Shown here in pieces: positions 16,155 through 25,532 of a stretch of 64,000 nucleotides of DNA. Position 1 is the stretch's first letter. Each line of letters opens with the position of its first letter. The position numbers and the translations under genes were made by a program. The notes under the pieces are model-generated. The model ran no database searches and was not told the origin of the DNA. It worked only from the letters and a program-made list of their open reading frames with translations. Origin of the DNA: Candidatus Mediterraneibacter intestinavium (GTDB lineage Bacteria > Bacillota > Clostridia > Lachnospirales > Lachnospiraceae); NCBI GenBank assembly GCA_019119205.1, contig DWXK01000006.1, positions 62,001-126,000 on the forward strand, in the 5' to 3' direction.

Positions 16155-16375
16155 TTTTCTGCCCCCATGACCGCCGCAAGCGTCGGCGCGACATCGATCA
16201 GGTGCACGCCCGTGATCTTTCCTTTTCCGATTCCCTCGCCGGTGATCATGAAAGAAGTTCTCATCTCAGGGAACTTCTCGCTGTATCCGTGCTGCGCTTT
16301 CTGGGTCAGCGTGGTCCTCAGATAGTCACCTGTAACGTCATCCCGTATCTCATATCCTTTCTTTCTTCTGCAACG
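16155..16375 (-). pseudogene. Alkaline-phosphatase-superfamily enzyme, C-terminal fragment
   Basis: Read by hand in the frame of ORF 15878-16264, extended upstream. The peptide runs RKKGYEIRDDVTGDYLRTT, then QKAQHGYSEKFPEMRTSFM, then GKGKITGVHLIDVAPTLAAVMG. This is the typical end of type I phosphodiesterase/nucleotide pyrophosphatase enzymes (HGYxPxxPExRTxFxxxGxGI and IDVAPTLAAxxG). The catalytic N-terminal part is absent. It is joined upstream to a DeoR fragment and downstream to the symporter fragment. Confidence 0.72.
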
Positions 16376-16560
16376 GTAACAGGCACGCCGGCCGCTTTAA
16401 AGTCATCTGCCTGGCGCTTCGTTATGCCCGAATCTGTGATCAGCCTGGAGATCTCCTCCACACCGCACATTCTGACCAGAGAATTGACGCCCAGTTTGGA
16501 ACTGTCCGCAATCACGATCGTTTCCGCCGCCGCTTCCATCATACTGGGGATCTTTTCCTT
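16375..16560 (-). pseudogene. DeoR-family regulator, C-terminal fragment
   Basis: The peptide KIPSMMEAAAETIVIADSSK, then the LGVNSLVRMCGVEEI and LITDSGI parts, is the sugar-phosphate-sensing end of a DeoR/GlpR-type repressor (usual form IVLADSSKFG...ITD). The N-terminal helix-turn-helix and most of the sensor domain are absent. The frame closes at 16318, but the DeoR-like part ends near 16375, where the phosphatase fragment begins in another frame. Confidence 0.72.
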
Positions 16561-16590
16561 CCTGCCTCACGAGAGCATGGGAATCGCAGG

Positions 16591-16662
16591 ATGACGGTGT
16601 TCGCAGTCTGCGGCGTTCTGCTGAGTACATTCATCGTCCGGAAACTGGTCAAAAAAAGCTGA
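16591..16662 (+). pseudogene. C-terminal tail of a membrane protein
   Basis: A 23-residue frame, MTVFAVCGVLLSTFIVRKLV then KKS and stop: one membrane helix with a basic end. A hairpin terminator follows at 16691-16713, so this is probably the last few codons of a lost transporter on the plus strand. No ribosome site supports it as an independent gene. Confidence 0.45.
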
Positions 16663-16690
16663 TACTTACAACCGGATCACTATATTTCCA

Positions 16691-16713
16691 GAAGAGCCCT
16701 TTACGGGCTCTTC
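16691..16713 (+). terminator. Terminator hairpin before the V-ATPase operon
   Basis: Perfect 9-bp stem GAAGAGCCC/GGGCTCTTC with a 5-base loop, followed by TGCGTCTT. The T run is weak. It isolates the V-ATPase operon from the debris upstream. Confidence 0.7.
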
Positions 16714-16804
16714 TGCGTCTTATAACGGAATCTTAACTTGCATTTTTTTTAATTTGGTGTATGATATAAGATATTATGATTTTCTAACAAACAGGAGGCT
16801 GTTT

Positions 16805-17116
16805 ATGGACTCTATTGTGAACAGATTGACGGAAATTGAAGATGCTGCCGCTGCGATCGTGCAGCATGCAGATGCGCAGAAAGATGTTCTGGACAGTGAA
16901 TTTGACGAAAAGCGCAAAAGCTTCGACGCCGAACTGGAGAAGAAGACACAGGAACGCATCGATGCGATACGAAAGGATCTCGAGGAAGATACTTCCCGGC
17001 TCCTTGACAGCCAGAACGGCTCCAGCGGCGCCGCCATTGAAGCTCTCCGAAGAGAATACGATGAACGGCACACGGAATATGCCCGTGAGATCTTGAAACG
17101 CATCACCGAGGTGTAG
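16805..17116 (+). CDS. V-type ATPase small coiled-coil subunit (G/H-like)
   Basis: 103 residues from the ATG at 16805 after AGGAGG; the track start at 16754 lies upstream of that site. Almost the whole protein is a charged helix (DSEFDEKRKSFDAELEKK and similar), as in the peripheral-stalk subunits that pair with subunit E. It is the first gene of the operon, 3 bases before subunit C. Sequence alone gives only a coiled coil; the assignment rests on position. Confidence 0.75.
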   Translation: MDSIVNRLTEIEDAAAAIVQHADAQKDVLDSEFDEKRKSFDAELEKKTQERIDAIRKDLEEDTSRLLDSQNGSSGAAIEALRREYDERHTEYAREILKRITEV

Positions 17117-17119
17117 CTT

Positions 17120-18166
17120 ATGGGAAATTTACTTGCTTACAGCGGGATCGCTACCAAGATACGCGCGATGGAATCCAAGCTGCTCAAACCGGAACAGTTT
17201 GAAGAGATCGCGAACATGACAAGCGTTCCCGAGATCGTTGACTATCTGCGAAGGAACACTGCCTATGCCGAGGCTCTCTCGCCGTTGGAGGACGACCAGA
17301 TCCATAGGGGAAATGTGGAAAAGCTCCTTATCCAGTCGTTTTATCACGACTACACAAAAATATACAGGTTCTGCGGGCAGAAACAGCGCCGTTTTATGCG
17401 GCAGCTCATAAAACCCTACGAGATCGAACTGATCAACTACTGTCTGAGGATCGTGATCAACCACTACCGCCAGCCTTTTGACCTGAATTATAAAAAGGCA
17501 TTTTTCGACCGGTACTCCCAGATCTCCATTGAGAAGCTGATCACTTCCCGGACCACGGATGAACTGATCGAGAACCTGAACGGGACGGAATATTATGCGC
17601 CCCTCAAAAAGCTGAAGGACTCTCAGAACGTGACCCTCTATGATTACGATCTGACACTGAACCTTTACTATTTCACATCGATCTGGAAAGAGCAGAAAAA
17701 GAATCTGAAAAAAGATGATTTTGACCTTTTCAAAAGGGACTGCGGAGCCCAGATCGACCTTCTGAACCTGCAGTGGATCTACCGGGCGAAAAAATATTAT
17801 AATATGAAGCCGGCAGATATCTATCTTCTGCTCATACCGATCCACTACAAAATATCGACAGATCTGATCAAGGAACTGGTGGAAGCGCCGGGACTTGAGG
17901 AATTTCAGGCAGCCGTATCACGTACCAGCTACGCGCGCCACTATAATTTCCAGCAGAATCTGACGATCGAACAGATGTATACAGACTGTCTGCATTCTCT
18001 GTTCACACTTGACCGCCGCCGGAATCCTTATTCTATCGCGGCAGTTAATTCTTACCTCTTCCTCAAAGAAGAGGAACTCAAAAAGCTGACGACCGCCCTG
18101 GAATGCATACGATACAGTCTGACTCCCGGCGAGACGCTGGCATACGTTGGAGGTAGAACCCAATGA
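17120..18166 (+). CDS. ntpC: V-type ATPase subunit C
   Basis: 348 residues, the family's normal size. It begins MGNLLAYSGIATKIRAME, and Tyr/Arg-rich helices follow, including YRAKKYYNMKP and the closing NPYSIAAVNSYLFLKEEE, both typical of NtpC/AtpC. It links the central rotor (D/F) to the membrane ring. Its stop overlaps the start of subunit I by 4 bases, so translation is coupled. Confidence 0.93.
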   Translation: MGNLLAYSGIATKIRAMESKLLKPEQFEEIANMTSVPEIVDYLRRNTAYAEALSPLEDDQIHRGNVEKLLIQSFYHDYTKIYRFCGQKQRRFMRQLIKPYEIELINYCLRIVINHYRQPFDLNYKKAFFDRYSQISIEKLITSRTTDELIENLNGTEYYAPLKKLKDSQNVTLYDYDLTLNLYYFTSIWKEQKKNLKKDDFDLFKRDCGAQIDLLNLQWIYRAKKYYNMKPADIYLLLIPIHYKISTDLIKELVEAPGLEEFQAAVSRTSYARHYNFQQNLTIEQMYTDCLHSLFTLDRRRNPYSIAAVNSYLFLKEEELKKLTTALECIRYSLTPGETLAYVGGRTQ

Positions 18167-20103
18167 TCGTAAAAATGAAATTTATCAACATCTCCGGACC
18201 GCGGGGCGACATTGACCGCGTAACAGACCTGTATCTCTCAAGATATGAGATACAGCTCGAATCCGCATTGTCCGAACTCAAGACAGTGGACAACTTAAGG
18301 CCGTTCGTAGAGATCAATCCTTACCGCGAGGTTCTGAACAAAGCGATCGAGTTCGTCGGCTATCTTCCGAACGCAGACGATGTCACTCCGGACACATCGC
18401 TCGGTCTGGATGACATGTTCGAACTTGTACGAAAGGCAAATGAAGATTACCAGAATCTTCAGGAAAAGAAAGAAAAACTGAAAAAGAAGATCGAGGAGCT
18501 TCGTGCAAAACAGCAGATCATCGCTCCCTTCCGCCCCATGGACTGCGACCTCCACAGGGTCCTGCAGTACCACTATATCACCTACCGCTTCGGCAGGATC
18601 GCCGTTGAGTTTTACCATAAGATGCAGAAGTATCTCATGGATGACCTGGGTGCCATTTTCGTAGAAGGAGAACGGGACGAAAGTTTTGTGTACGGGGCTT
18701 ATTTTGTTTCCCCTGCTGAGGCACAGAAGGTAGACGCAGTTTTCCGCTCCCTCCACTTCGAGCGGATCGAACTCAAAGACGAATTCGAGGGAACTCCTTC
18801 CTATGCTTATCAGTCACTGGAGCGTGAGATCGCCCGGATCAACCTGGAGATCCAGGATCTGGACAAAGAAGCCGGAGAGATGTTATCCGACCGCGCTCCT
18901 CAGCTCGTAGCAGCGAGGAACCGTCTGGAAGAACTCTCCAACAACTTCGACGTCCGCAAACTTGCGGCACGCATGGAGGATAACAAAGAAGATTACTACA
19001 TCCTCTGCGGCTGGATGGCAGAGGACGACGTAGAGAAGTTCTTAAAAGAGATCGAGGACGATGACAAAGTATTCGTGGTGGTCGAGGACGACCATGACGC
19101 CTACTTCGGGGAACCCCCTACCAAACTGGAGAATCCGAAGCTGTTCAAGCCTTTCGAGATGTTCGTCCAGATGTACGGACTCCCGGCTCACAATGAGATC
19201 GATCCCACCGTGTTCGTGGGACTGACCTACTCCTTTATCTTCGGCGTCATGTTCGGAGATGTGGGACAGGGGCTTCTGCTCCTGATCGGCGGCGCCCTGA
19301 TCTATCACTTTAAGAAGGCGCCTCTTGCAGGGATCATCGCTTCAGCCGGTGTGTTCTCTACCATATTTGGTTTCCTGTTCGGGAGTATCTTCGGATTCGA
19401 GGACGTGATACCCGCCTTGTGGATCCGTCCCATCGACCATATGACGACGCTCCCGTTCCTGGGCCGCCTGAACACCGTGTTCATCGTGGCCGTGGGATTC
19501 GGAATGCTCCTGATCATGGTCGCCATGGTGCTCCACATCATCAACGCCATCCGGAGCAAAGATGTGGGAGGCGCATGGTTTGATGCGAACGGAGTTGCCG
19601 GACTCGTTTTCTATGCGGCAGTGGTCGCAGTCCTGGTGCTTTTCTTCACCGGGAACCCGCTCCCGGGCGGTATCTTATTTGCCGTCATGTTCGGAGTTCC
19701 GCTGCTCCTGATCCTGTTTAAGGAACCGCTGACACGGATCATCCAGAAACGGGCTGACAAAATGGAGGAGAGCAAGGCAATGTTCCTCGTCCAGGGATTC
19801 TTCGAGATGTTCGAGACCCTGCTGAGCTACTTTTCCAACACGATCTCCTTCATCCGTATCGGCGCGTTCGCGGTCAGCCATGCCGCGATCATGGAAGTGG
19901 TGCTGCAGCTCGCCGGAGCAGAGAGCGGCAGTCCCAACTGGCTCGGAGTGATCTTCGGCAACCTGTTTGTCTGCGGTTTTGAAGGACTGATCGTGGGCAT
20001 CCAGGTACTCCGTCTGGAATACTATGAACTGTTCAGCCGCTATTACAAGGGAAGCGGCAGGGCATTCGACCCATATACAAAAAAGAAAACGAATAAAAAG
20101 TAG
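18163..20103 (+). CDS. ntpI: V-type ATPase subunit I (a-type membrane subunit)
   Basis: 646 residues. The N-terminal half (to about 340) is soluble and partly coiled coil (ENYQNLQEKKEKLKKK-like region near 90). The C-terminal half has seven or eight membrane helices with FGVMFGDVGQGLLLL and NTISFIRIGAFAVSHAAIM, the latter holding the essential Arg. It forms the stator half-channel for ions. The start overlaps subunit C by 4 bases. Confidence 0.96.
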   Translation: MIVKMKFINISGPRGDIDRVTDLYLSRYEIQLESALSELKTVDNLRPFVEINPYREVLNKAIEFVGYLPNADDVTPDTSLGLDDMFELVRKANEDYQNLQEKKEKLKKKIEELRAKQQIIAPFRPMDCDLHRVLQYHYITYRFGRIAVEFYHKMQKYLMDDLGAIFVEGERDESFVYGAYFVSPAEAQKVDAVFRSLHFERIELKDEFEGTPSYAYQSLEREIARINLEIQDLDKEAGEMLSDRAPQLVAARNRLEELSNNFDVRKLAARMEDNKEDYYILCGWMAEDDVEKFLKEIEDDDKVFVVVEDDHDAYFGEPPTKLENPKLFKPFEMFVQMYGLPAHNEIDPTVFVGLTYSFIFGVMFGDVGQGLLLLIGGALIYHFKKAPLAGIIASAGVFSTIFGFLFGSIFGFEDVIPALWIRPIDHMTTLPFLGRLNTVFIVAVGFGMLLIMVAMVLHIINAIRSKDVGGAWFDANGVAGLVFYAAVVAVLVLFFTGNPLPGGILFAVMFGVPLLLILFKEPLTRIIQKRADKMEESKAMFLVQGFFEMFETLLSYFSNTISFIRIGAFAVSHAAIMEVVLQLAGAESGSPNWLGVIFGNLFVCGFEGLIVGIQVLRLEYYELFSRYYKGSGRAFDPYTKKKTNKK

Positions 20104-20115
20104 GAGGATTCTACC

Positions 20116-20550
20116 ATGACATTAGCAACGAAAATCATCTTTATCGCAGCCCTGATCTTAAGCATCATCATCCCGTTCGGATATTATCTGATCGGCGAGA
20201 AAAACAAGAAACGCTACAAACGCACCATCGGCGTAAATGCATTTTTCTTTTTCGGCGCATTCGCACTGGCGTCCATCATGATGTTGGGGGGACCGGATGT
20301 CCAGGCAGCTGAGGCGGCGGCTTCCGGTTCCGGTCTCGCAGAAGGACTCGGATACATCGCAGCCGCACTTGTAACAGGACTCTCCTGTATCGGAGGCGGT
20401 ATCGCAGTTGCAAGCGCAGCAAGCGCGGCGCTCGGAGCACTGAGCGAGGACTCCACCATCCTTGGTAAATCCCTCATTTTCGTAGGACTTGCAGAAGGTG
20501 TCTGCCTCTACGGACTGATCATCTCCTTCATGATATTAGGAAACCTGTAA
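20116..20550 (+). CDS. ntpK: V-type ATPase subunit K (membrane rotor proteolipid)
   Basis: 144 residues with four hydrophobic segments. The ion-binding Glu is in the last helix (FVGLAEGVCLYGLI, about residue 127), and the Gly-rich helix before it reads GLSCIGGGIAVASAASAAL. The first hairpin has no such carboxylate, as in NtpK-type double hairpins. The ring carries Na+ or H+. The residues for Na+ specificity cannot be judged safely by eye. A 190-base structured gap follows before subunit F. Confidence 0.95.
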   Translation: MTLATKIIFIAALILSIIIPFGYYLIGEKNKKRYKRTIGVNAFFFFGAFALASIMMLGGPDVQAAEAAASGSGLAEGLGYIAAALVTGLSCIGGGIAVASAASAALGALSEDSTILGKSLIFVGLAEGVCLYGLIISFMILGNL

Positions 20551-20558
20551 ACCAGTGA

Positions 20559-20691
20559 GCAGTGCGGGAAAGCACGAAATGACAGCATCTGCAGGCTCGC
20601 CTGCAAGGGCTGGCATTTTCGGGATTTTCCATAGGGCGCACGCCCGTCAGCGAGAAGGAGCGGCTCCGCCGCGGATTCGAGCTGGCACTGC
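20559..20691. repeat. Second branched palindromic element, inside the V-ATPase operon
   Basis: Closing arms GCAGTGC (20559-20565) and GCACTGC (20685-20691) enclose several hairpins: a long imperfect stem CGAAATGACAGC with GCTGGCATTTTCG (20575-20586, 20609-20621) capped by GCAGG-CTCG-CCTGC, then GGGCG-CA-CGCCC (20634-20645), then GGAG-CGG-CTCC (20657-20667). It has no T run, so it is unlikely to be a simple terminator. It shares short words (AGTGCGGGA, GTCAGCG) with the 4873-5060 element and the same branched design. It may set the K:F expression ratio through mRNA processing; that is inference. Confidence 0.65.
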
Positions 20692-20741
20692 GAACGAACG
20701 ACACAGACATACCGTCGTGCAGAAAAGGAAGGATACGCAAC

Positions 20742-21050
20742 ATGAAAATGTATCTGATCAGTGATAATGTCGACACCTACACAGGCATGCGCCTTGCCGG
20801 AGTGGACGGCGTCGTTGTCCATGAACGGGAAGAACTCCACCAGGCACTTGAAAATGTGCTGGCAGACAAAAGTGTGGGCATCGTACTGCTCACGGAAAAA
20901 TTCGGGCGCGAGTTCCCGGACATCATCGACACCTTCCGCCTGGAACGAAAAATGCCGCTCCTGGTCGAGATCCCGGACCGGCACGGGACCGGCAGAAAGA
21001 AAGACTTTATCACATCCTATATCACCGAAGCAATCGGACTGAAGCTGTAA
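20742..21050 (+). CDS. ntpF: V-type ATPase subunit F
   Basis: 102 residues. The Rossmann-like fold starts MKMYLISDNVDTYTGMRLAG and has the GIVLLTEKFG segment, both family hallmarks. It forms part of the central rotor stalk with D and C. AAGGAAGG precedes the start. A 72-base gap without structure of note separates it from subunit E. Confidence 0.93.
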   Translation: MKMYLISDNVDTYTGMRLAGVDGVVVHEREELHQALENVLADKSVGIVLLTEKFGREFPDIIDTFRLERKMPLLVEIPDRHGTGRKKDFITSYITEAIGLKL

Positions 21051-21122
21051 CAGGCCCCGCATCATCGCAAAACCGCGCCATAGCTGAACTGTTACCAAAA
21101 TTGTAAAAAGGAGGGATTCCTC

Positions 21123-21710
21123 TTGACTCTGGAAGAAAAGATCGCACACCTGCAGTCCACATCCATGGAACAGGCAAGAGCGGAAGGCAACGCCATCATC
21201 GACTCCCACCGTGAGGCGCTGGAAAAGGTCTTTGAAGACCACAAGGCAGAAGCCATCCGCCAGGCGGAAACGCGCATCAAGGCAGAGACTACCAACGCGA
21301 AGCTCATGCTCAACCAGGCTTCCGCCAAGTCTCAGCTGGAGATCAAGCGCCGCCAGGGAAAGGTCCAGCAGGAACTGAAAGATAAGATTTTTGACGAGGC
21401 TCGCAGTCTCGTTGACGACTATATGAAAACGGAAGCCTACACAGACTTCCTCATCAAATGTATCAAACAGGCAGGACACTACGCGGGAACTGATCCCGTC
21501 GTCATCTACCTCAATCCGTCCGACGAGGCAAAACGTCCGGAACTTGAGGATGCCACAGGCGTCCACCTGACCATCAGCGCCGAAGATTTCATCGGCGGTA
21601 TACGCGCGGTGATCCGCGCCCGCAATATCCTGATCGATAATTCGTTCAAGACACAGCTGCGGAATGAGTATGACAAATTTATGTTTTTAGGAGGTGACGG
21701 TATTGCTTAA
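21123..21710 (+). CDS. ntpE: V-type ATPase subunit E
   Basis: 195 residues starting at TTG 21123 behind AGGAGG. The N-terminal half is a long charged helix for the peripheral stalk (HREALEKVFEDHKAEAIRQA), and the C-terminal half is the globular domain that binds the catalytic head, with the GGIRAVIRARNILIDNSF signature. The last codons overlap the start of subunit A by 8 bases. Confidence 0.94.
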   Translation: MTLEEKIAHLQSTSMEQARAEGNAIIDSHREALEKVFEDHKAEAIRQAETRIKAETTNAKLMLNQASAKSQLEIKRRQGKVQQELKDKIFDEARSLVDDYMKTEAYTDFLIKCIKQAGHYAGTDPVVIYLNPSDEAKRPELEDATGVHLTISAEDFIGGIRAVIRARNILIDNSFKTQLRNEYDKFMFLGGDGIA

Positions 21711-23472
21711 GACCGGAACTATCTACGGGATCAACGGGCCCGTCATTTACCTGAAAGGAAACACCGGTTTCCGCATGTCGGAGATGGTTTATGTAGGAGA
21801 GCAGAAACTGGTCGGCGAGGTCATCGCCCTGGACAAGGATATGACCACGATCCAGGTATATGAAGAGACGACCGGGCTGCGCCCTGGGGAAGAAGTGGTG
21901 GCGAGCGGAAACGCAGTCTCTGTCACACTTGCCCCCGGTATCCTGAACAACATCTTTGACGGCATCGAACGTCCGCTGGAGCGGATCGCAGAATCCTCCG
22001 GCGGCGCATTCATCACCCGGGGAGTCAGCGTGGATTCCCTGGACAGACAGAAAAAATGGAAGACGCATATCACGGTGCATGAGGGACAGTATCTCCACGG
22101 GGGCGACATCATCGCCGAGGTGCCTGAGACCCATGCCATCGTTCATAAATGTATGGTCCCCCCATATGTAGAGGGAACCGTCAAAAAGATCGTACCTGAC
22201 GGGGACTACACTATTGACGAGACTCTGGTCACCCTGGAACTCTCCAACGGTTCCACTAAAGAGCTGACCATGACACAGCACTGGCCGATCCGTACGCCCC
22301 GCCCGACCCATCACCGTTTTTCCGCCTCGGTCCCCCTGGTAACGGGACAGCGTATCATCGATACCATGTTCCCCATCGCCAAAGGCGGCACTGCTGCTAT
22401 CCCCGGAGGATTCGGGACCGGAAAGACCATGACACAGCATCAGATCGCGAAATGGGCGGACGCGGATATCATCATCTATATCGGCTGCGGCGAACGTGGG
22501 AACGAGATGACCCAGGTCCTGGAAGAGTTCGGCGAACTGACTGATCCCCGCACAGGCAATCCGCTGATGGACCGGACCACGCTGATCGCCAACACATCCA
22601 ACATGCCGGTCGCTGCCCGTGAGGCAAGTATCTATACCGGGCTGACCCTTGCGGAATACTACCGCGATATGGGTTACGACGTGGCGATCATGGCAGACTC
22701 CACTTCCCGATGGGCAGAGGCTCTCCGCGAGCTGTCCGGACGTCTGGAGGAGATGCCGGCGGAGGAAGGTTTCCCCGCTTATCTTGCCTCCCGTCTCTCC
22801 GCATTCTATGAGAGAGCGGGCATGATGCACAACTTAAACGGGACCGACGGTTCCGTCACCATAATCGGAGCCGTCTCCCCCCAGGGCGGTGATTTCTCCG
22901 AACCTGTAACGCAGAATACCAAGCGTTTCGTGCGCTGTTTCTGGGGACTGGACAAGAGCCTTGCTTATTCCAGGCATTTCCCCGCGATCCACTGGCTGAC
23001 CAGCTACAGTGAATATCTGACGGACTTAAGCCACTGGTATCAGGACAATGTCTCCCCGAAATTCGTGGACTACCGCAACCGGCTGATGGCGCTTCTGAAC
23101 CAGGAGAGCAGCCTCCTGGAGATCGTCAAGCTGATTGGAAGCGACGTTCTTCCCGACGACCAGAAACTGGTGCTGGAGATCGCCCGCGTGATCCGCCTCG
23201 GTTTCCTCCAGCAGAACGCATTCCACAAAGATGACACCTGTGTCACAATGGAGAAGCAGTTCCTGATGATGGAGACTATCCTGTATCTCTACAAGCAGGC
23301 GCGCACACTCGTCACGATGGGGCATCCCATGTCCGTGCTGAAGTCGGAAAATATCTTCGAGCGTGTCATCGCCATCAAATACGATGTACCGAACGACCGT
23401 CTCGAGATGTTCGCCCAGTATCACCGCGACATCGACGCGTTCTATCAGCGCGTACTCGAGAAAAACGCATAA
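21703..23472 (+). CDS. ntpA: V-type ATPase catalytic subunit A
   Basis: 589 residues. The track uses GTG at 21694, which falls inside the GGAGG site (21690-21694). TTG at 21703 sits 8 bases after it and gives the usual N-terminus MLKTGTIYGINGPVIYLKG. The Walker A loop is GGFGTGKTMTQHQ, and the family's non-homologous insert lies before it. It is the ATP-hydrolysing subunit of the cytoplasmic head. It overlaps subunit E by 8 bases. Both E and A start with TTG, which may tune stoichiometry. Confidence 0.97.
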   Translation: MLKTGTIYGINGPVIYLKGNTGFRMSEMVYVGEQKLVGEVIALDKDMTTIQVYEETTGLRPGEEVVASGNAVSVTLAPGILNNIFDGIERPLERIAESSGGAFITRGVSVDSLDRQKKWKTHITVHEGQYLHGGDIIAEVPETHAIVHKCMVPPYVEGTVKKIVPDGDYTIDETLVTLELSNGSTKELTMTQHWPIRTPRPTHHRFSASVPLVTGQRIIDTMFPIAKGGTAAIPGGFGTGKTMTQHQIAKWADADIIIYIGCGERGNEMTQVLEEFGELTDPRTGNPLMDRTTLIANTSNMPVAAREASIYTGLTLAEYYRDMGYDVAIMADSTSRWAEALRELSGRLEEMPAEEGFPAYLASRLSAFYERAGMMHNLNGTDGSVTIIGAVSPQGGDFSEPVTQNTKRFVRCFWGLDKSLAYSRHFPAIHWLTSYSEYLTDLSHWYQDNVSPKFVDYRNRLMALLNQESSLLEIVKLIGSDVLPDDQKLVLEIARVIRLGFLQQNAFHKDDTCVTMEKQFLMMETILYLYKQARTLVTMGHPMSVLKSENIFERVIAIKYDVPNDRLEMFAQYHRDIDAFYQRVLEKNA

Positions 23473-23487
23473 GGAGGGAACCGATTC

Positions 23488-24873
23488 ATGTCAATTGAAT
23501 ATTTAGGCTTAAGCAGCATCAACGGCCCTCTGATCGCACTGGAGGGCATACAGGACGCGTTCTATGACGAGATTGTGGAGTTCGTCGTGGACGGCACCGA
23601 GAGAAAGATCGGACGCATCATCGAGATCTACGAGGACAAAGCTGTCATCCAGGTATTTGAAGGCTCCGAGAACATGTCTCTGAAGAATACACACACAAAG
23701 CTCACCGGGCATCCCATGGAGATCGCGCTGTCCCCGGATATGCTGGGACGCACCTTCAACGGGATCGGGCAGCCAATCGACGACCTCGGCCCCATCGTCT
23801 CCACACTGAAACGGGACGTCAACGGGCTTCCGCTGAACCCTGTGCGCCGGGAATACCCCAGGAACTATATCCACACAGGTATCTCCGCCATCGACGGGCT
23901 GACCACCCTGATCCGCGGACAGAAGCTCCCCATCTTCTCAGGGAACGGGCTTCCCCACGACCAGCTCGCAGCGCAGATCGTAAAGCAGGCTTCCCTGGGC
24001 GAAGGTTCCGATGAACAGTTTGCCATCGTGTTCGCCGCCATGGGCGTCAAGCATGACGTCGCCGACTTCTTCCGCAACACCTTTGAGGAAAGCGGCGTTG
24101 CCGACCACGTGGCCATGTTCCTGAACCTGGCAAACGATCCGGTGGTCGAGCGTCTGATCACACCGAAAGTCGCTCTCACCGTTGCAGAATATCTTGCGTT
24201 TGAACAGCATATGCACATCCTGGTCATCCTGACAGACATGACCTCCTTCGCGGAGGCTATGCGTGAGGTTTCCTCCTCCAAGGGAGAGATCCCCAGCCGT
24301 AAAGGATATCCGGGATACTTATACAGTGAACTTGCAACGCTCTACGAGCGCGCCGGCATCGTTCAGGGAGTGAACGGTTCTGTGACCCAGCTTCCTATCC
24401 TGACCATGCCCAACGACGATATCACCCACCCGATCCCCGACCTGACCGGATATATCACGGAGGGGCAGATCGTGCTGGACCGTCCTCTGAACGGGCAGTC
24501 GATCTATCCGCCGATCAATATCCTTCCTTCCCTCTCCCGTCTGATGAAGGACGGCATCGGAGAAGGCTACACCCGGGAAGACCATCAGGATCTGGCAAAC
24601 CAGCTCTTCTCCGCTTACGCAAAAGTGGGTGACGCAAGAAATCTCGCCTCCGTCATCGGTGAAGACGAGCTCTCCCCGATCGATAAGAAATACCTGGAAT
24701 TCGGAAAGGAATTCGAGGAACACTATATCGGTCAGGGCGTAGAAGAAAACCGGAGCATGGAGGAAACGCTCGACCTGGGATGGAAACTTCTCGGAAAACT
24801 TCCAAGAGAAGAACTCGACCGCGTCGATACGAAGATCCTCGACAAGTACTATAAACCTGAAGCGGAAGAATAA
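23488..24873 (+). CDS. ntpB: V-type ATPase regulatory subunit B
   Basis: 461 residues starting [20 protein letters not shown] behind AAGGAGGG. Where subunit A has its P-loop, this one has [15 protein letters not shown], the normal non-catalytic form. [14 protein letters not shown] and the C-terminal helical domain are typical of the family. It is the last gene before a terminator at 24892-24933. Subunit D, which usually follows B, is 4.7 kb further on. Confidence 0.97.
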   Translation: MSIEYLGLSSINGPLIALEGIQDAFYDEIVEFVVDGTERKIGRIIEIYEDKAVIQVFEGSENMSLKNTHTKLTGHPMEIALSPDMLGRTFNGIGQPIDDLGPIVSTLKRDVNGLPLNPVRREYPRNYIHTGISAIDGLTTLIRGQKLPIFSGNGLPHDQLAAQIVKQASLGEGSDEQFAIVFAAMGVKHDVADFFRNTFEESGVADHVAMFLNLANDPVVERLITPKVALTVAEYLAFEQHMHILVILTDMTSFAEAMREVSSSKGEIPSRKGYPGYLYSELATLYERAGIVQGVNGSVTQLPILTMPNDDITHPIPDLTGYITEGQIVLDRPLNGQSIYPPINILPSLSRLMKDGIGEGYTREDHQDLANQLFSAYAKVGDARNLASVIGEDELSPIDKKYLEFGKEFEEHYIGQGVEENRSMEETLDLGWKLLGKLPREELDRVDTKILDKYYKPEAEE

Positions 24874-24891
24874 CACTGTCATTAAGGCAGC

Positions 24892-24933
24892 GCGGTCAGA
24901 AAGGGCTTCCTCTCTGACCGCAGCTGTCTTTTT
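24892..24933 (+). terminator. Terminator after ntpB
   Basis: Stem GCGGTCAGA (24892-24900) with TCTGACCGC (24913-24921), then AGCTGTCTTTTTC. It should stop most transcription before the accessory genes and ntpD. Confidence 0.85.
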
Positions 24934-25049
24934 CATATCCGGGATTCCTTACAGTTTGTATCGCCTGGTCTGCATCCTTTCATCACAAGCGGGGCACACC
25001 CGCCAGACTAAACGCAGCAAGAAAATAAAACATCCTCCCCATAGGATGC

Positions 25050-25484
25050 ATGATCTACTTCAGCGCGAACCAGTTCAACTTCGGTGGAAATATGGTCTCA
25101 TACGTTCTCTACGACGGAAATCTGTACCGCATATTTATCGGCAACGAATCCAACAGAACAGCCCAGCTTGTCAGCAAGTATTTAAGTTCATCCATGGGTG
25201 CTACGATATTAAAAAAAGGCGAGCAGGACAGACAGAGGGATCAGCAGCTTCTAGTCCAAGGCTCTTATCTGCACACACAGTTAAATAAAAACGACTGTTG
25301 GAAAATACTGGAAGTGGAAGACATTGTCTCCAAAAAAGATTGTTACAGGATCCGCTGTCTGATCGAGAAAGGGCGCAGCCGGAAAAAATGCAGAAAATCA
25401 TTATACATCCGTCCCGGATACAATAATTATGATCAGCTGATCAGATGCTTTGAGTATCTGAAGGAGTGTTCAAAGGAAAAGTAA
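25050..25484 (+). CDS. Hypothetical protein, 144 residues
   Basis: Not recognised. The first ATG has an AGGA only 3 bases upstream. The internal ATG at 25092 (MVSYVLYDGNLYRIFIG) sits behind GGTGG and may be the real start (130 residues). The sequence is basic, has no signal or membrane segment, and ends in a Lys/Glu-rich tail. It alternates short strand-like runs, which would suit a small beta-rich fold. It is the first gene of the segment between ntpB and ntpD, and looks AT-richer than the ATPase genes, which would fit acquisition. Confidence 0.6.
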   Translation: MIYFSANQFNFGGNMVSYVLYDGNLYRIFIGNESNRTAQLVSKYLSSSMGATILKKGEQDRQRDQQLLVQGSYLHTQLNKNDCWKILEVEDIVSKKDCYRIRCLIEKGRSRKKCRKSLYIRPGYNNYDQLIRCFEYLKECSKEK

Positions 25485-25532
25485 TCTTTTTTCTTCCCAA
25501 CCAAAAGCGAATACAGATGGGAGCCGAATCAT

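Noticed and set aside
20640-20700. tRNA-like GGATTCGAGC in the ntpK-ntpF gap
   Set aside because: No acceptor stem, D arm or anticodon arm can be built around it. It is part of the branched palindromic element.
21679-22830. 383-residue minus-strand ORF
   Set aside because: Antisense to V-ATPase subunit A, a highly conserved gene.
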